From Euonymus europaeus (taxonomy: Eukaryota > Streptophyta > Magnoliopsida > Celastrales > Celastraceae), in NCBI GenBank assembly GCA_963580455.1, contig OY756968.1, forward strand, positions 19,189,996 to 19,253,995: a DNA stretch of 64,000 nt, given 5' to 3'. Below are positions 11,444 through 22,811 of this stretch, piece after piece. Both the position numbers and the translations under genes were made by a program. The first letter of the stretch is position 1. Every line of letters starts with the position of its first letter. Below the pieces are notes generated by a model. It saw only the letters and a program-made list of their open reading frames with translations. It was not told the DNA's origin and searched no databases.

Positions 11444-14400
11444 AAATTTTATGCTGGAACTGTCGTGGGCTTGGGAACCCACGCTCAGTTCAGGCCCTTC
11501 GTCGGATACTCCGGCAACAAGATCCCAATATTGTCTTTCTGTCTGAAACTAAACTGTCTCAATCTATGGCTCTAAACTTGCGGATGTCTTTAAATTATCA
11601 CTCGGCTTTCCCAGTTTCTCGTGTTGGTCTCAGTGGGGGTCTTCTTTTATTATGGAAGGACTCTATTTCTGTTTCTCTATTGTCTTACTCTTCTAATCAT
11701 ATTGATGTTTCGATACAGCTTTCTGATGGTTTTCGTTGGAGGTTTACAGGTTTCTATGGGAACCCAAACTCAAACCTTCGCCATAATTCGTGGGACCTGC
11801 TGAGACAATTAGCAGTTTCTTCAAATGACCCATGGATTTGTGGGGGTGATTTTAATGAGGTGGTTTCAGTGCAGGAGATTAATGGGTCCATCTCGAGACC
11901 GGAGCGATTAATACAAAATTTCCGTCAGGCTCTTAGTGATTGTCAGTTGGAAGATTTACATTTTTCTGGTCATCCTTTTACTTGGTGTAATAGACGCTGG
12001 AGTTCTGGGCTCATTGAGGAGCGTCTGGACAGATTTGTGGCATCTCCTGATTGGATTAATCATTTTGTGGCCCACTCAGTTAGTCACTTGGTGTCATCTT
12101 CTTCAGACCATTGCCCTCTCTTGCTGTCAATATCTAGTAGTGATAGACCTCTCACAATTATGGGCAGTCGAAAGAGGTATTCCAGGTTCCATTTTGAGGA
12201 ATTATGGACTAGGTTTGATTCATGCAAATCAGTGATTTCAAATACCTGGACATCTCGGCAACATGGGGGGAATCTAGCCTCTATTTCTATTCAAATCAAT
12301 AGTTGTAAACATGCTTTGACAATTTGGAAGGCATCTGCAATTGGCAATATTTCCAAATCTATTCGCGAGAAGGAGGCCCGTTTACAACTTCTTCGCAATG
12401 ATCAAGGCATTGGCCAACGAAATGATGAACAGAGAATTCTTGAACGTGAGCTGAATGAACTTCTCACAGTGGAGGAGATTAGTTGGCGTCAACGGTCTCG
12501 ACAAGAGTGGCTCAAAGCCGGAGATCGTAATACACGATATTTTCACCAAAAAGCTTCTCAGCACAGAAAGAAGAACTCAATATCTGGGATCTTCAATTCG
12601 AATGGTGATTGGTGTACTGAGCAAGGGCAAATATCAAAAGTGGTGGTTAGTTATTTTAAAGATATCTTTACCTCATCCTCTCCGACCAGTCTGCAGGATG
12701 TGTTTAGCCTTACTGAGCCACGGGTTACCCCTCAAATGAATGTAAAACTCCTTGCTGAATTTACTGCAACAGAGGTTCGAAAGGCAATATTCCAAATGGG
12801 GCCCACAAAAGCACCGGGCTCTGATGGCATGCCAGCTCTTTTTTATCAACACTACTGGAGCACCATTGGGGAGCAAGTTACTATGGCTGCTCTTGATTTT
12901 TTGAATCAGGGCAATTTTCATGAACCAATAAATCACACTTTGATTGCTTTAATTCCAAAGGTGGAGGTTCCTGCACATATGTCTCAACTGCGGCCCATTA
13001 GTCTCTGCAATATGATTTATAAGATCATATCTAAATGCTTGTGCAATCGTTTAAAGCTAATTTTACCAGATGTAATATCTGAGACTCAAAGTGCTTTTAT
13101 CCCCGGGCGTTTAATATCAGATAATATCATGTTGGCGGCTGAAAATTTGCACTACATGAAATGTCTGCGGAAGAGAAGGAGTGGATACATGGCACTAAAG
13201 CTAGACATGAGTAAGGCGTACGATAGGGTTGAATGGGGGTTCCTTGCTGATATGATGGTTCGTCTGGGGTTTGATTCTCGTTGGATTGATATGATTATGG
13301 TTTGCATCTCGACGGTTTCTTATTCGTTCATTATTAATGGGGAAATTCGGGGAAGAGTTAAACCTACCCGGGGTCTCAGACAAGGGGATCCTCTCTCCCC
13401 TTATCTTTTCTTGATTTGTGCCGAGGGTTTTTCTCAACTTATTCATCAATCTACTGCTGGTAATCGGCTACATGGAATTCAGGTATGTAGGGGAGCCCCC
13501 TCCATTGCCCATTTATTTTTTGCTGACGACAGTTTACTTTTTTGTCGTGCTGATGTGGTTGAAGCTGCGGAAGTTTTGAGAATCTTTCAGATTTATGAAG
13601 GTTTATCGGGGCAGAAAATAAATTATGAAAAGTCTTCAATAACTTTCAGCTCTAATGTGCCTTTTTTGTTGCAAAATACCCTACTGGGCCAGTTGTCAAT
13701 GTCCCGGAATCAAGATAATGGCAAGTACTTGGGTTTACCTACTCTTATAACTCGTTCAAAGAAGGCCATGTTCAGCTACATTAAAGAAAAACTTTGGAAC
13801 CGGATTCGAGGTTGGAAAGAGAAACTTTTATCTCAAGCGGGTAAAGAAACTCTCCTAAAAGCGATTGCTCAAGCGGTCCCATGTTACGCTATGAGTATAT
13901 TCCGCTTTCCGGTAGGTTTGTGTTGTGAGCTTAATAAGATGATGAAGAATTTTTGGTGGGGACAGTGGGGTCAAAGAAGGAAGATTGGTTGGGTAAATGG
14001 AATCAACTGTGTGATCACAAATCCAATGGGGGTATGGGTTTTAGAGATTTTCGAGCTTTCAATGTCGCTTTGTTGGCTAAGCAAGGTTGGCGATTGACTC
14101 AACATCCTAATTCTTTATGTGCTCGGGTTTTCAAAGCCCGCTACTATCCTCGATCTAGCTTTCTAGATTCTCTCAGAGGCAGCTCCCCTTCATTTGTGTG
14201 GTCTAGTATCTTTTCAGCAAAAGCTACTCTTTCTAGTGGTATCCGATGGAGAATTGGGGGTGGTACTTCTATATCAGTTTGGAATGATGCTTGGATTCCG
14301 ACATCTAGTAATGGGAAAGTTGCAACCTTGGCTAGTCCTCAAAATCTCAATATGAGAGTTTGTGAGCTCATTGATCCCTCCACCCGCTGGTGGAATTTTA

Positions 14401-15563
14401 ATCTTATTAGGAGTATGTTTTCTACCATTGATTTTGAACATATATGCAACATTCCTTTATATGGTTTATCTTCTCTTGACAGAATGTACTGGCACCCAAA
14501 CAATCATGGGACATTCACAGTGAAATCGGCCTATTGGCTTGCACGAGCCCACCTTTCTTCAAGTGAGTCTAATATGGTGGCTTTGACAAACCCAATCCCA
14601 TGGAGGACCATATGGTCTTTACAAGTCCCCAATAAGGTTAAAATTTTTGTTTGGAGGTTATGCCATGATAGCCTTCCAACTTTTCATAATCTTCTCTCAC
14701 GTGGTGTGGAGGTGTCAACCCAATGTAGGAGGTGTGGAGAATACCCAGAGAATGGTTTGCATATTTTTAAAGATTGCCCCAATATTCACAATCTCTGGAG
14801 CAGTAGTACATTGGACCCATATATCTTTACTCACAGTGTTCCCACATTGGTAGAATGGCTATCTTTAATTTTTATGCGAATGAAGTTTGAAGATCTTGGC
14901 TTCCTTTTCATTTTGCTTTACCAAGTATGGTTGGCTCGAAACAAGCTTGTGTATGAGGGTGAGATGGTGGTAGATACGACAGTGATTGGCCAAGCTCAAA
15001 AACTTCATTATGATTACCAAGAGATGCTGCGAGTTGGGCAATCTTCTCCTCCCCTTCAGATCCGTAGTGACCACTGGGAGCGTCCCCCTGCTGGATTTTT
15101 TAAGGTTAACGTGGATGGTAGTGTTGCCGTAGGGGAGGATTTTGGTGGTATGGGGGCTGTTATTCGTAATCACAATGGTGATGTTATTGCTTCTGCTTAC
15201 AAGAGGATTTATTCTGCTGGAGGAGCTGCTGTAGTTGAGGCGCAAGCTTTCCTTCATGGTATTCATCTAGCAATGGAATTGAACATCTCAAATTTTATAT
15301 TGGAAGGTGATGCTTTGAAAGTGGTTAATGCAATCCACAAAATGCATGGCAGGCTGACTGCTTTTGGACATGTTATTGAACTGATACAAGATCTTCTCCC
15401 TAGAGTAAATTGCTCTATTTTTTTCACTCCACGAAGTAACAATACTGTGGCTGATAACTTAGCCAGGTTAGGGAGAAGCTCTGTTGAGCAAGTTATTATG
15501 TTAAACGAGGTGCCTGGAACTGTGAGGCAATCTCTAATTCATGACTTAATGTCTTCCTCGTAA
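11440..15563 (+). pseudogene. LINE ORF2: endonuclease-reverse transcriptase-RNase H, one frameshift
   Basis: The first frame runs 11440-14097 and the second from about 13995 to 15563. The change of frame falls at gggtaaatgg (13991-14000) and is explained by loss of a single base in the A run. In order: AP-endonuclease (N7, E36 in SETKL, GGDFNEV near 140, SSSDHCPLL near 225); reverse transcriptase with motif [13 protein letters not shown] (D589) and FADD (D696, D697); after the shift, zf-RVT with CRRCGEYPENGLHIFKDCP; then RNase H with NVDGS (Asp codon at 15114), VEAQAF, EGDAL and NTVADNLAR. The enzyme nicks target DNA and copies element RNA there. This copy would stop shortly after the RT thumb and lack zf-RVT and RNase H. 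A sequencing error in the homopolymer cannot be excluded. Confidence 0.92.
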
Positions 15564-15591
15564 TGCAAATGTCTTTTTCAAAAAAAAAAAA

Positions 15592-15609
15592 AACCATATC
15601 TTGTAAATA
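15592..15609 (+). repeat. 3' target-site duplication of the LINE
   Basis: Exact copy of 9921-9938. The first two bases could also belong to the poly(A) tail, so the duplication is 16-18 bp. Confidence 0.9.
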
Positions 15610-15694
15610 ATAAGTTTTATAAGATAGTCATTTAATTAATTCGGTAACTATTTTTCAAACAGGAGTTGTGGGGTGCCTAATATCTTCCTCATAC

Positions 15695-16197
15695 TCAATC
15701 GACCTCCGTACTCTCTTTCTCTGGTTTGCAGGTTTTTAATTTTAGTGTCCAACTGCACTTTAAATCAATTGGTGGCGACTTCATCCTTTTTGCCGATTGC
15801 TTCAAAAGACTTTCGAAATCCGTGCTATTTTCGAATGTGGCTAAGTACCCCAAGAAAGAGCAAATGTCGATAGTGCATAAGCAAAGAATGGATGCTCCTA
15901 TTGATGCTCGATAGTATTGGCGTCTGTTATGATTCTCCGGTGAGTTAAAAGCATAATCCTCATGTGGCTTCTCCTTAAGTTTGCGATAGAAAGCCTGCAC
16001 GACGGTTGGATAAACAAGCCACTCATTGGTAGGATTGAGATCCATGAGAAACGAGAACGAGTGGTTTCTAAGGTAGGGGACCACTTCATGGTGCTCGGGT
16101 AGGAGGAGAACACTGGCATCCACTCGTGTTTTCAATTCAATGTCAATAGTGTCAAAAATGTCATGTGTTGGGCGGACGACTCTACGCTTTAGAGGCA
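15695..16197 (-). pseudogene. 5' part of the third ORF of an Athila-type element (copy 1)
   Basis: The frame from the ATG at 16197 (MPLKRR...) is open for about 167 codons. It contains DASVLLLPEHHEVVPYLRNH, a VVQAFYRKL segment and ASILCLCTIDICSFLGYL. The same order, with different breaks, occurs on the plus strand at 55072-55470, and the 400 bp upstream are also alike, so both belong to one element family. The protein resembles the plant retroelement-derived domain that has FYxN(L) followed by an I.x.FLGLP-like motif (putative plant transposon protein; the assignment is from memory of the family). A splice-acceptor-like cttttgtag lies 5 nt before the ATG. The frame is cut off at 15695, close to the LINE insertion. 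Function is unknown, and an env-like role is only suggested by position. Confidence 0.7.
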
Positions 16198-16654
16198 TTG
16201 TTCCTACAAAAGTGTCGAACACCCTTTAGTGTGTGTAAGAAACAAGGATATCAAATGAAAGGCCTAAAATTACTACCCAATGTGAAAGTTAGATGTACAC
16301 AACTCACGTAAGTGTATGGAATGATATTGCAATGGATAATCATAACATTCAATCAAAAGGAATTAATTGAGACATTTCAACAAACTTGTTATGTGCACTT
16401 AGATTGTGGTTCAAACAAAGCATAATGGAAAGTACCGGAACCATATATATGCAAGGGTAAGTACACAAAGTATCCACAATTCGAAAACTAAGCAACACTA
16501 AGCCAAAATTTAACATAGCCCGACAAATTTGTTCGAGCGAATCATGCAAAAGATTGACCCAAAATTGGAAAAATTCAAGAAAACCGTAGGTATGTTGAGC
16601 GCAATATCAAGGTAGCATTCTATACCTATGATTAACTTATCTCAACAGGAATTT

Positions 16655-19156
16655 GTTAGTGTAATACCCTGACTCAAAAAATGCCAAAGTAAATAATAAT
16701 AATAATAAATAAATAAATAAATACGGAGTTTGAGTTTGAAAATACCAAATAATGAGTGGAAAATTTTGATTAGGGATGAATTACCCATTAGAAAAATAGA
16801 ATTCAATAAAAATAAATAAATTACATATATATAAATAATATTATATATAGTATATTAATGCCACTTTCGGTGGCCATGTTTTGGGCCACCGAAAGTGCCA
16901 CGTTTTACAAGGCCATTCGGCCACATCTATTAAAAAAATAAAAAAATAAAAAATATATATAAATGTTGGAATGTTGCTGGCAACATTCCACAAAATATTT
17001 GGAAAGAACCAGTGGTTCTTCAACACCACGAGAGAGCGAGAGAAGCCGAGAGAGCGAGAGAAAAAGGAGAAGAAAGAGAGAAGGGGAAGAAACTTGATTT
17101 TGTGGTAAGATTAAGAGTGCCTAACAATGTGCAAGAAGCTTTGTGGAGTTAAGGTAAGATTTTTCTTGTTTTAAAAAGTTAGGTTTTGTGGGTTTTAATT
17201 TTTTTTAAAGTAAGTAACAAATATGGTTTTTTGGATAAATTTGGTTATAAAATAGGTTGAATAGAACTTGTTTATGATTAAATTGGTAGATTTGATTGTT
17301 GGTTTGAAGTAGTAGTGTGGATTGTGAGAGATTTGGGAAAAGGGTGTTTGAGGGATGAATTTCATCGATTCCATTGATTGATTTCGAATTTGGGGCTAAA
17401 TTTCGGATATATTAATAATGTAAGGGAGGGTAACATACTCTCCAAATTTGAGAAAATTCCGTGAAGGAACTAATAGGGTGCTAGTGTAACTTTAAGAGGG
17501 AAGTTTGTGGTTTAAAGGGTTAGAGTGAAAAATCCGAGTTGGGGGTTTTATTTTAAGGTTTAAAAATGTATATTAGGTGATTTTAAATTCATAATTTGGA
17601 ATGGGTTCTTACATGGAAAAAAAAATTTCACATTTTGGCTAATAGTGTTGGCTAGAGCCATTTCGGATACAAAATTTAAGAAAGAATTATAAATTCAATT
17701 CATTGAAATTTGATGACTAGTCAATAACTATTGCTACAGGCTTGTTGAAAACATAAGGGGTTCGTGGACGCATCGAACACCTATGCTCGTGCCGGAAAAT
17801 TTTAGGTTCAGTAGTAACACTTTCTATTTGTTGCTTGGATTCGAGGTAGGGGATTCTAGCCCAATCTTTCGATTATTTCTTGTTATCTAAAAAGCTTTAT
17901 TTAATCTTCATTGTTATTTGTATTTGTGTTTTTCCTTATTTGCTCCATAAGGGAAAACAAACCTAGGATTATTCTTGAATTTTTCCTAAAATGTTAGTCT
18001 GCATTCTCGGTTGATTGCTTGGTCTTATACCAAGCATGTATGGTTCTTATTCATGCATCATGACTAGATAAATATATAACTAGGATTCGTTTATTGCTAT
18101 ATTAATTCATGGCATGACATTATTGCATTAGAGCCACATGGAAGTGCGAGTATGGATTCGTGACTTCCGTAGGTTGTGTGAACGTCATATGGGAAGAGGG
18201 TTGTGGAACCTCAGCTTGGTTGCAATCGAATGACTCCCATATGAAGTAACATACTGAGATTCCGAGAAATCGATTCAGAGAACCCGAGTTAGTATGGACA
18301 AGACTGGTGTCTTGTAATTGGTCATGGTTTCCTTATTGAGTCGTATGGTGGCAGTGTTCACCGATATCGATGTGTGGGGATGGATGTCGAGGCGTCGTCC
18401 CATTGGGACTCACGCTAGGAAATGAGACCACGGTTTGACGAGTATATGTTATGGTGGTTCATAGTCTTTGACATGTTGCTGCATTGACCTACCTTTTTAA
18501 TTCAGCTATTATATTTGGTTATCCTCTTTGCCCTACTGAGCCATTGCTCACCCTTTACTCTTTTTCCTTTCCACACAAGCGAGACTGGTACGGATACCGG
18601 CACTAGGGATTTGTAGGAGGTGGGATGACATGGTTCCACCTGGAGACACTAGGATGGGGTTAGAATAAAGAGTTAAGCTTCTTTATTATGTTTGATATTA
18701 TATATGTGAGTTGACGATTGTGTATGTTGGTTATGTTGTGAACACCTTGACGGTGTGTGATTGGTACGGATAGGAGGGTGCCTTGTGATAGGACTCCTGT
18801 ACCTGAATATGAACCTTATGGTCAGTTATATTGCATATTAATACATGTATGATGATTATGTTTTATTTTGTATTGCGGATGCATGTTATAGATGGCCTGA
18901 GGCCCTGCCTAGGATTGTGGGTGCTTGTGATGTGATGGCCTAAGGCCTTATATATTTGTTAAGTATATGCTGCGTATTTCAGGTGGGCATTCTCCAATAT
19001 ACGGGGAGATGCTGCCGAAATTTCGGTAGAAATTTATGGATTCCGTTTGGAGAAATTAAGATTTAATCTTTTATGATAATGTGGAGGTTTAATATCTCAT
19101 AGATATTGAACTAGGTTTAAACAGTAGCGCCTCCCAGGTTGGGGCGTTACAGTTAG
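16655..19156. repeat. 5-bp target-site duplication (gttag) around the solo LTR
   Basis: gttag at 16655-16659 and 19152-19156 directly flanks tgtaataccc and ggcgttaca. A perfect 5-bp duplication is the integration signature of Ty3/gypsy elements. Confidence 0.85.
16660..19151 (+). mobile_element. Solo LTR, 2.49 kb, Ty3/gypsy (Tekay/Del-type)
   Basis: It starts tgtaataccctgac and ends ggggcgttaca, so it has TG...CA ends and longer complementary termini. There is no coding sequence and an intact 5-bp duplication sits on each side. Length and end sequence fit long chromovirus LTRs of the Tekay/Del group. Near its 5' end are two inverted repeats: 16860-16875 with 16884-16897 (ggccaccgaaagtg arm), and tggaatgttgc/gcaacattcca at 16967-16990. 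A GA-rich block (17028-17090) may mark the R/U5 area. A complete element here has recombined to one LTR. The orientation is assumed from tgtaat...ttaca and could be reversed. It interrupts Athila copy 1 between integrase and the third ORF. Confidence 0.88.
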
Positions 19157-19213
19157 CATACTAGATTGTTTTATAAAATATAGAGTTGTAGATAAAAGAA
19201 TAGCATACCTTAA

Positions 19214-19261
<48 letters not shown>
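19214..19261. repeat. (ATAG)n(AG)n compound microsatellite
   Basis: About five atag units followed by about 13 ga units. It lies just outside the solo LTR, in DNA that probably belongs to Athila copy 1. Confidence 0.95.
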
Positions 19262-19265
<4 letters not shown>

Positions 19266-19639
19266 AGGAGAAGAAAGTGAGGGAGGGAAGAAGAGGAATA
19301 TACCTTGAGTGTGAAAGCATGATTGATCTTGGAGAAAGAACGATTGATCACGTGTGTGCAAAAGGAGATGGCTCGAGTTTGTAAGAAAGAGAGGCATAAG
19401 GTTTGTGAGAGCTGTGCAATTTGTTGTTTCTTTTTAAAAACTATACTTGAGTGGCTCGATCAATTGAGCATTGGGCACCTATTGGGCTCCCCAATCTACT
19501 CATTCATGATTTTTTTCCAAAATTGGGTCACGCCCGATCAATCACCTATTAGGCGCCCAACACTATTTTTTTGAAAGGAAATAACGTGAAAGAACTAATT
19601 ACCTGTTTGAGACAGGTTGCCTCCCAACAAGTGCCCTAT

Positions 19640-20575
19640 TTAACGTCTTTGGCTCGACGTAAAGTGACAATCATAGGGAGAGGATGTGAAATGATTCCAC
19701 ATCTATAGGCACATAATCTAAGAATGGTTTCAATATTTGACCATTAACTTTGAATAAGCTTCCATTCTTTAGATTTTTAATCTCCACCGCACTGTACGCG
19801 AATACTTTAATCACCTCAAAAGTCTCATCCACCTAGAATTCAATTTCCATGGAAACAAACGAAGTCGCAAGTTGTATAACAATACATGCATACCTTATGT
19901 GAGTTCCTTTGTGTGGATCAACTTATCATACGATGCTTTGGTGCGCTCCTCATAAATCTTGGCATTCTCATATGCCTCAAGGAAAAATTATTTGAAATCA
20001 TGGTGTTCTAGTTTCCTTTGCTCACATGTTGCATGCATATCAAAATTCAAGTTTTTAATAGCCTAATATGCACTATGTTTGAGTTCCATTGGGAGGTGAC
20101 ATGTGTTACCAAACACTAGACGATATGGACTCATCTCTATTTGTGCCTTAAAGGCTATCCTATATGCCCACAATGCACCATTCAACCCATCCTTTCTAGT
20201 GGCATTAACAGCCTTTTTCAAAATTTGTTTGATCTCGTGATTGCTAGCCTCCACTTGTTTGTGGATGGTAAGGGGTGGCTACTCAATGAGTGATATTACA
20301 CTTAGCCAACAAAGCTTCAAAATGATTATGTCGAAAGTGACTACCCCTATCATTGATAATTATCCTAGGAGTTCCAAACCTATTAAAAATTAGATAGTTG
20401 AGGAAGAAAAGCACTACCTTATGGTCATTGGTTTTAGTAGCTAGGGCTTCTACGCACCTGAAAACATAATCAATAGCTACAAGAATGTATAGGTAACCGA
20501 AGAAGGAGGGAAATTGCCCACAAAATCAATACCCCACACATCGAATATCTCAACCACTAGATTTCCATTCAAATA
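19640..20575 (-). pseudogene. Athila-type integrase and C-terminal domain, decayed (copy 1)
   Basis: Read on the minus strand: DVWGIDFVGNF keeps the first catalytic Asp; a stretch full of stops follows; IINDRGSHF keeps the second Asp. A 63-codon open piece (20254-20063) then holds the Glu region ([10 protein letters not shown]) and [20 protein letters not shown], the signature end of Athila integrases. Further on come the coiled region (EAYENAKIYEERTK) and a GPF/Y-like trace. Downstream, ggttgcctcccaacaag (near 19613) matches gttgcctcccaagaaac at 43340, a conserved 3' landmark shared with copy 3. Multiple frameshifts and stops make it non-functional. RT and gag of this copy are missing. Confidence 0.85.
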
Positions 20576-20613
20576 CTGGGTTTAGGACCCTGCACCTTCA
20601 TCAACTCAGGTCT

Positions 20614-21790
20614 CTATATATACCCTAAGGATTGCTCTAGGAATTTTCTATCGTTTTCAAGTACCTTCACATGATCAATCAATGTATCAACCTTGTTATC
20701 TATCAAATCCAATATGTTTGACAGCTTGGCATCCAAAGCAATGATTGCAACATAAATGGATGAAAGATCTGAGGGACCAATAGAGGAATCAATAGGTACA
20801 ATAGACGAACCAGCAATAGAGGATGTATAAGGATGCTTTCCCTCAATAGAAGGCTTTTCATGTACACGAGGATGTTGCTTAAGGATATACTTGTGATGAA
20901 GGCTTTTTGACAAAGTTTTAGAACAAATTGCAAGGTTAGTGGGAAGATGCTCTATAGTGAGCTTGATTAAGGAGGACATGAGATAGTCGGTGACCAAAAC
21001 ACCAAAAGGTAGGCCATATAGAGTAGATTTCTCAAATTTGCCTTGAACCATTCTTCTAATGATGGTGGTAGCCAGACAAATGGATTTTCCAACCAGAATT
21101 GCATGCAATAACCTAACCCTATTAGAATTCAACCAACCTTGATGCCTAGTACATTGCTACAAACAAAGAAGTTCAAAGCACGATATACTAGTTTCAAAGT
21201 GGTACTTTGTAGTTCACTAGAGTGAATTTCAGTAGAGCCATCACTCTTAAGCAGAGGAGTAATGTCACGCAGTTTTTTAATTTTATTAGAATGCTTCATG
21301 TTATATGACATGAATTTTGGATTCTCAATCAAGGGAGTTTTCAAGAGTTTTGCAACTAGTTTAAGGGTGATGGTAAACTTAGTATTGCGAACATTGGTCT
21401 AAAAAGTAAACATATCACACATCTCAGGTTGGTACATGTTGCAATAAAACTCCCTAACTAATTCTTTAGAAACAACCACAGTAATTTCAGTAAAAAGAGT
21501 CCCACTATCATATTCTAAAAATAGTAGGAATCTCATATTCCTCAAAGTCAGACAAAATTAACCTTCACTGAGGGATAAAATCTTCACCTGAGAAGTAGGT
21601 ATCATACTCCTTTCATGCTTAAGTTAGGAAAGCAAACCTCTAGAGGAGTGGGTGATTGATGAGAATCATTATCTAATGCAAAGGAAGAGGATTCTACAAC
21701 TCGCGGACGTTTGGTGGAAGTTGCAACTTTGGGTTTCAAAGGTGTTAGTGCGGTAGTGGAAGCCCTTATAGAGCGCTTTTTGGGCTCCAT
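20614..21790 (-). pseudogene. Plant transposon-protein-like gene (retroelement extra ORF), broken
   Basis: It starts at 21790 with a basic N-terminus (MEPKKRSIRA, later STKRPRVV). Several stops follow, then VSKELVREFYCNMYQPEM and a TLKLVAKLL segment. An open piece (21344-21129) carries TLKLVYRALNFFVCSNVLG, and after a small shift another (21132-20614) carries RVRLLHAILVGKSICLATTI and a Ser-rich tail with a predicted coiled coil (KLSNILDLIDNKVDTLIDHV). The FYxN and (N/S)NVLP-like blocks resemble the putative plant transposon protein domain found as an extra ORF of gypsy-type elements; this is family knowledge, not a search result. It lies 5' of the copy 1 integrase on the same strand, which is not where the third ORF sits in copy 2, so a rearrangement or a separate nested element is likely. 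Confidence 0.65.
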
Positions 21791-22249
21791 TGATCAACCA
21801 AAGAGGAAGAAATTGCACAGAGAAAAGACAAAGAGTTCTCACCAGTAGCTTATAGAGACAATTGAGACTTTTTTTTGGGGTGGAGAGGTGGGGGAACTAG
21901 GGTTTGACCCCACTATCCACTAAAGACAAAAGGCACCACCCAAATTAATGTACCTTCCCCTTATTTTATGAAATAAACACTGATACGTGGTAACCATGTA
22001 GAGATGTGGTTTTGAGGTAGGTTACATGAATTGATAGAAGCCTACATGAATGTTGCATACAGTCATAAACGCACATATATTTATCAAGCACGTCGCACTT
22101 ATATTTATCAAGCATGTCATACATAGGAATTAATATATTAGAAATATGGAATTAGAGATCAAGGACTCATTCTTGGTGGTTTTTATGCTAGTCAAAGACT
22201 ATGTTTTTATTAATAGAAGTCCATGAAGTACAAACATAGGAGCGGATTG

Positions 22250-22620
22250 AGACAAATCTAACACACAGGTGTCCGGACGTTTGAACTAGGCTACCAATAG
22301 ATTAAGGTGTTTGGATGGCTGAAGGAAGTGTTCAGATACCAGACTGGAACTGTTATTCCATTATTCTTAACTTGTCTGAACGGCCAAAGGAGGTATCCAA
22401 ACTATTTGAACTCTTCATCGCGTTGCTTCATCAATAAGCTGAAGTTGTTTGGAAAACACCTCTTGGTGTCTAAAAAGTAGGTGTCTGGATGTTTGAAGTA
22501 AGTGTTAGACACCAACGCTTCCTTTCCACTTTGATGCACACTGCCTCCTAATTTTGCCATAAGTGTTCGGACAGCTATTGTGGATGTCTAGACGACTCAT
22601 CTTGAACTACAATTCCGTAC
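22250..22620. repeat. Region with a recurring gtgtccggacgt-like motif
   Basis: Variants such as gtgtccggacgtttgaa, gtgtttggatggctgaa, gtgtctggatgtttgaa and gtgttcggacagct recur at least six times at irregular spacing. No frame is conserved across them. The pattern resembles untranslated leader regions of large plant gypsy elements, so it probably belongs to the element remnants on its left. Confidence 0.5.
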
Positions 22621-22811
22621 ATTTCAAATTGACCTTTTTGCCCTTGTTTTCCCAAAAAAACAATATAAAAGACAAGTAATTCATAAATAAGATATAAACG
22701 CAATTATGTACACTAATAAGGTTCTAAAACACCTTAATTAAAGGACATGTACCTTGATTTTGAGGTACAATTACTCTTCATTATCATCCCCATATTCAGA
22801 TTTAGAAATGC

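Larger units (their letters stand above)
9939..15591 (+). mobile_element. Full-length L1-type LINE retrotransposon with RNase H domain
   Basis: The element is about 5.65 kb. It has a 95-bp 5' UTR (9939-10033), ORF1, an overlapping ORF2, a very short 3' UTR after the stop at 15563, and a poly(A) tail (15580-15591) directly followed by the second copy of the 18-bp target duplication. Domain content is DUF4283-like plus CCHC knuckle in ORF1, then AP-endonuclease, reverse transcriptase, zf-RVT and RNase H in ORF2. That order is characteristic of plant L1 elements. The only damage I see is one frameshift near 13995. The coding GC content is higher than in the flanks. Confidence 0.93.

Noticed and set aside
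14865..15266. 133-codon minus-strand frame inside the LINE
   Set aside because: Shadow of the RNase H coding strand. No independent evidence.
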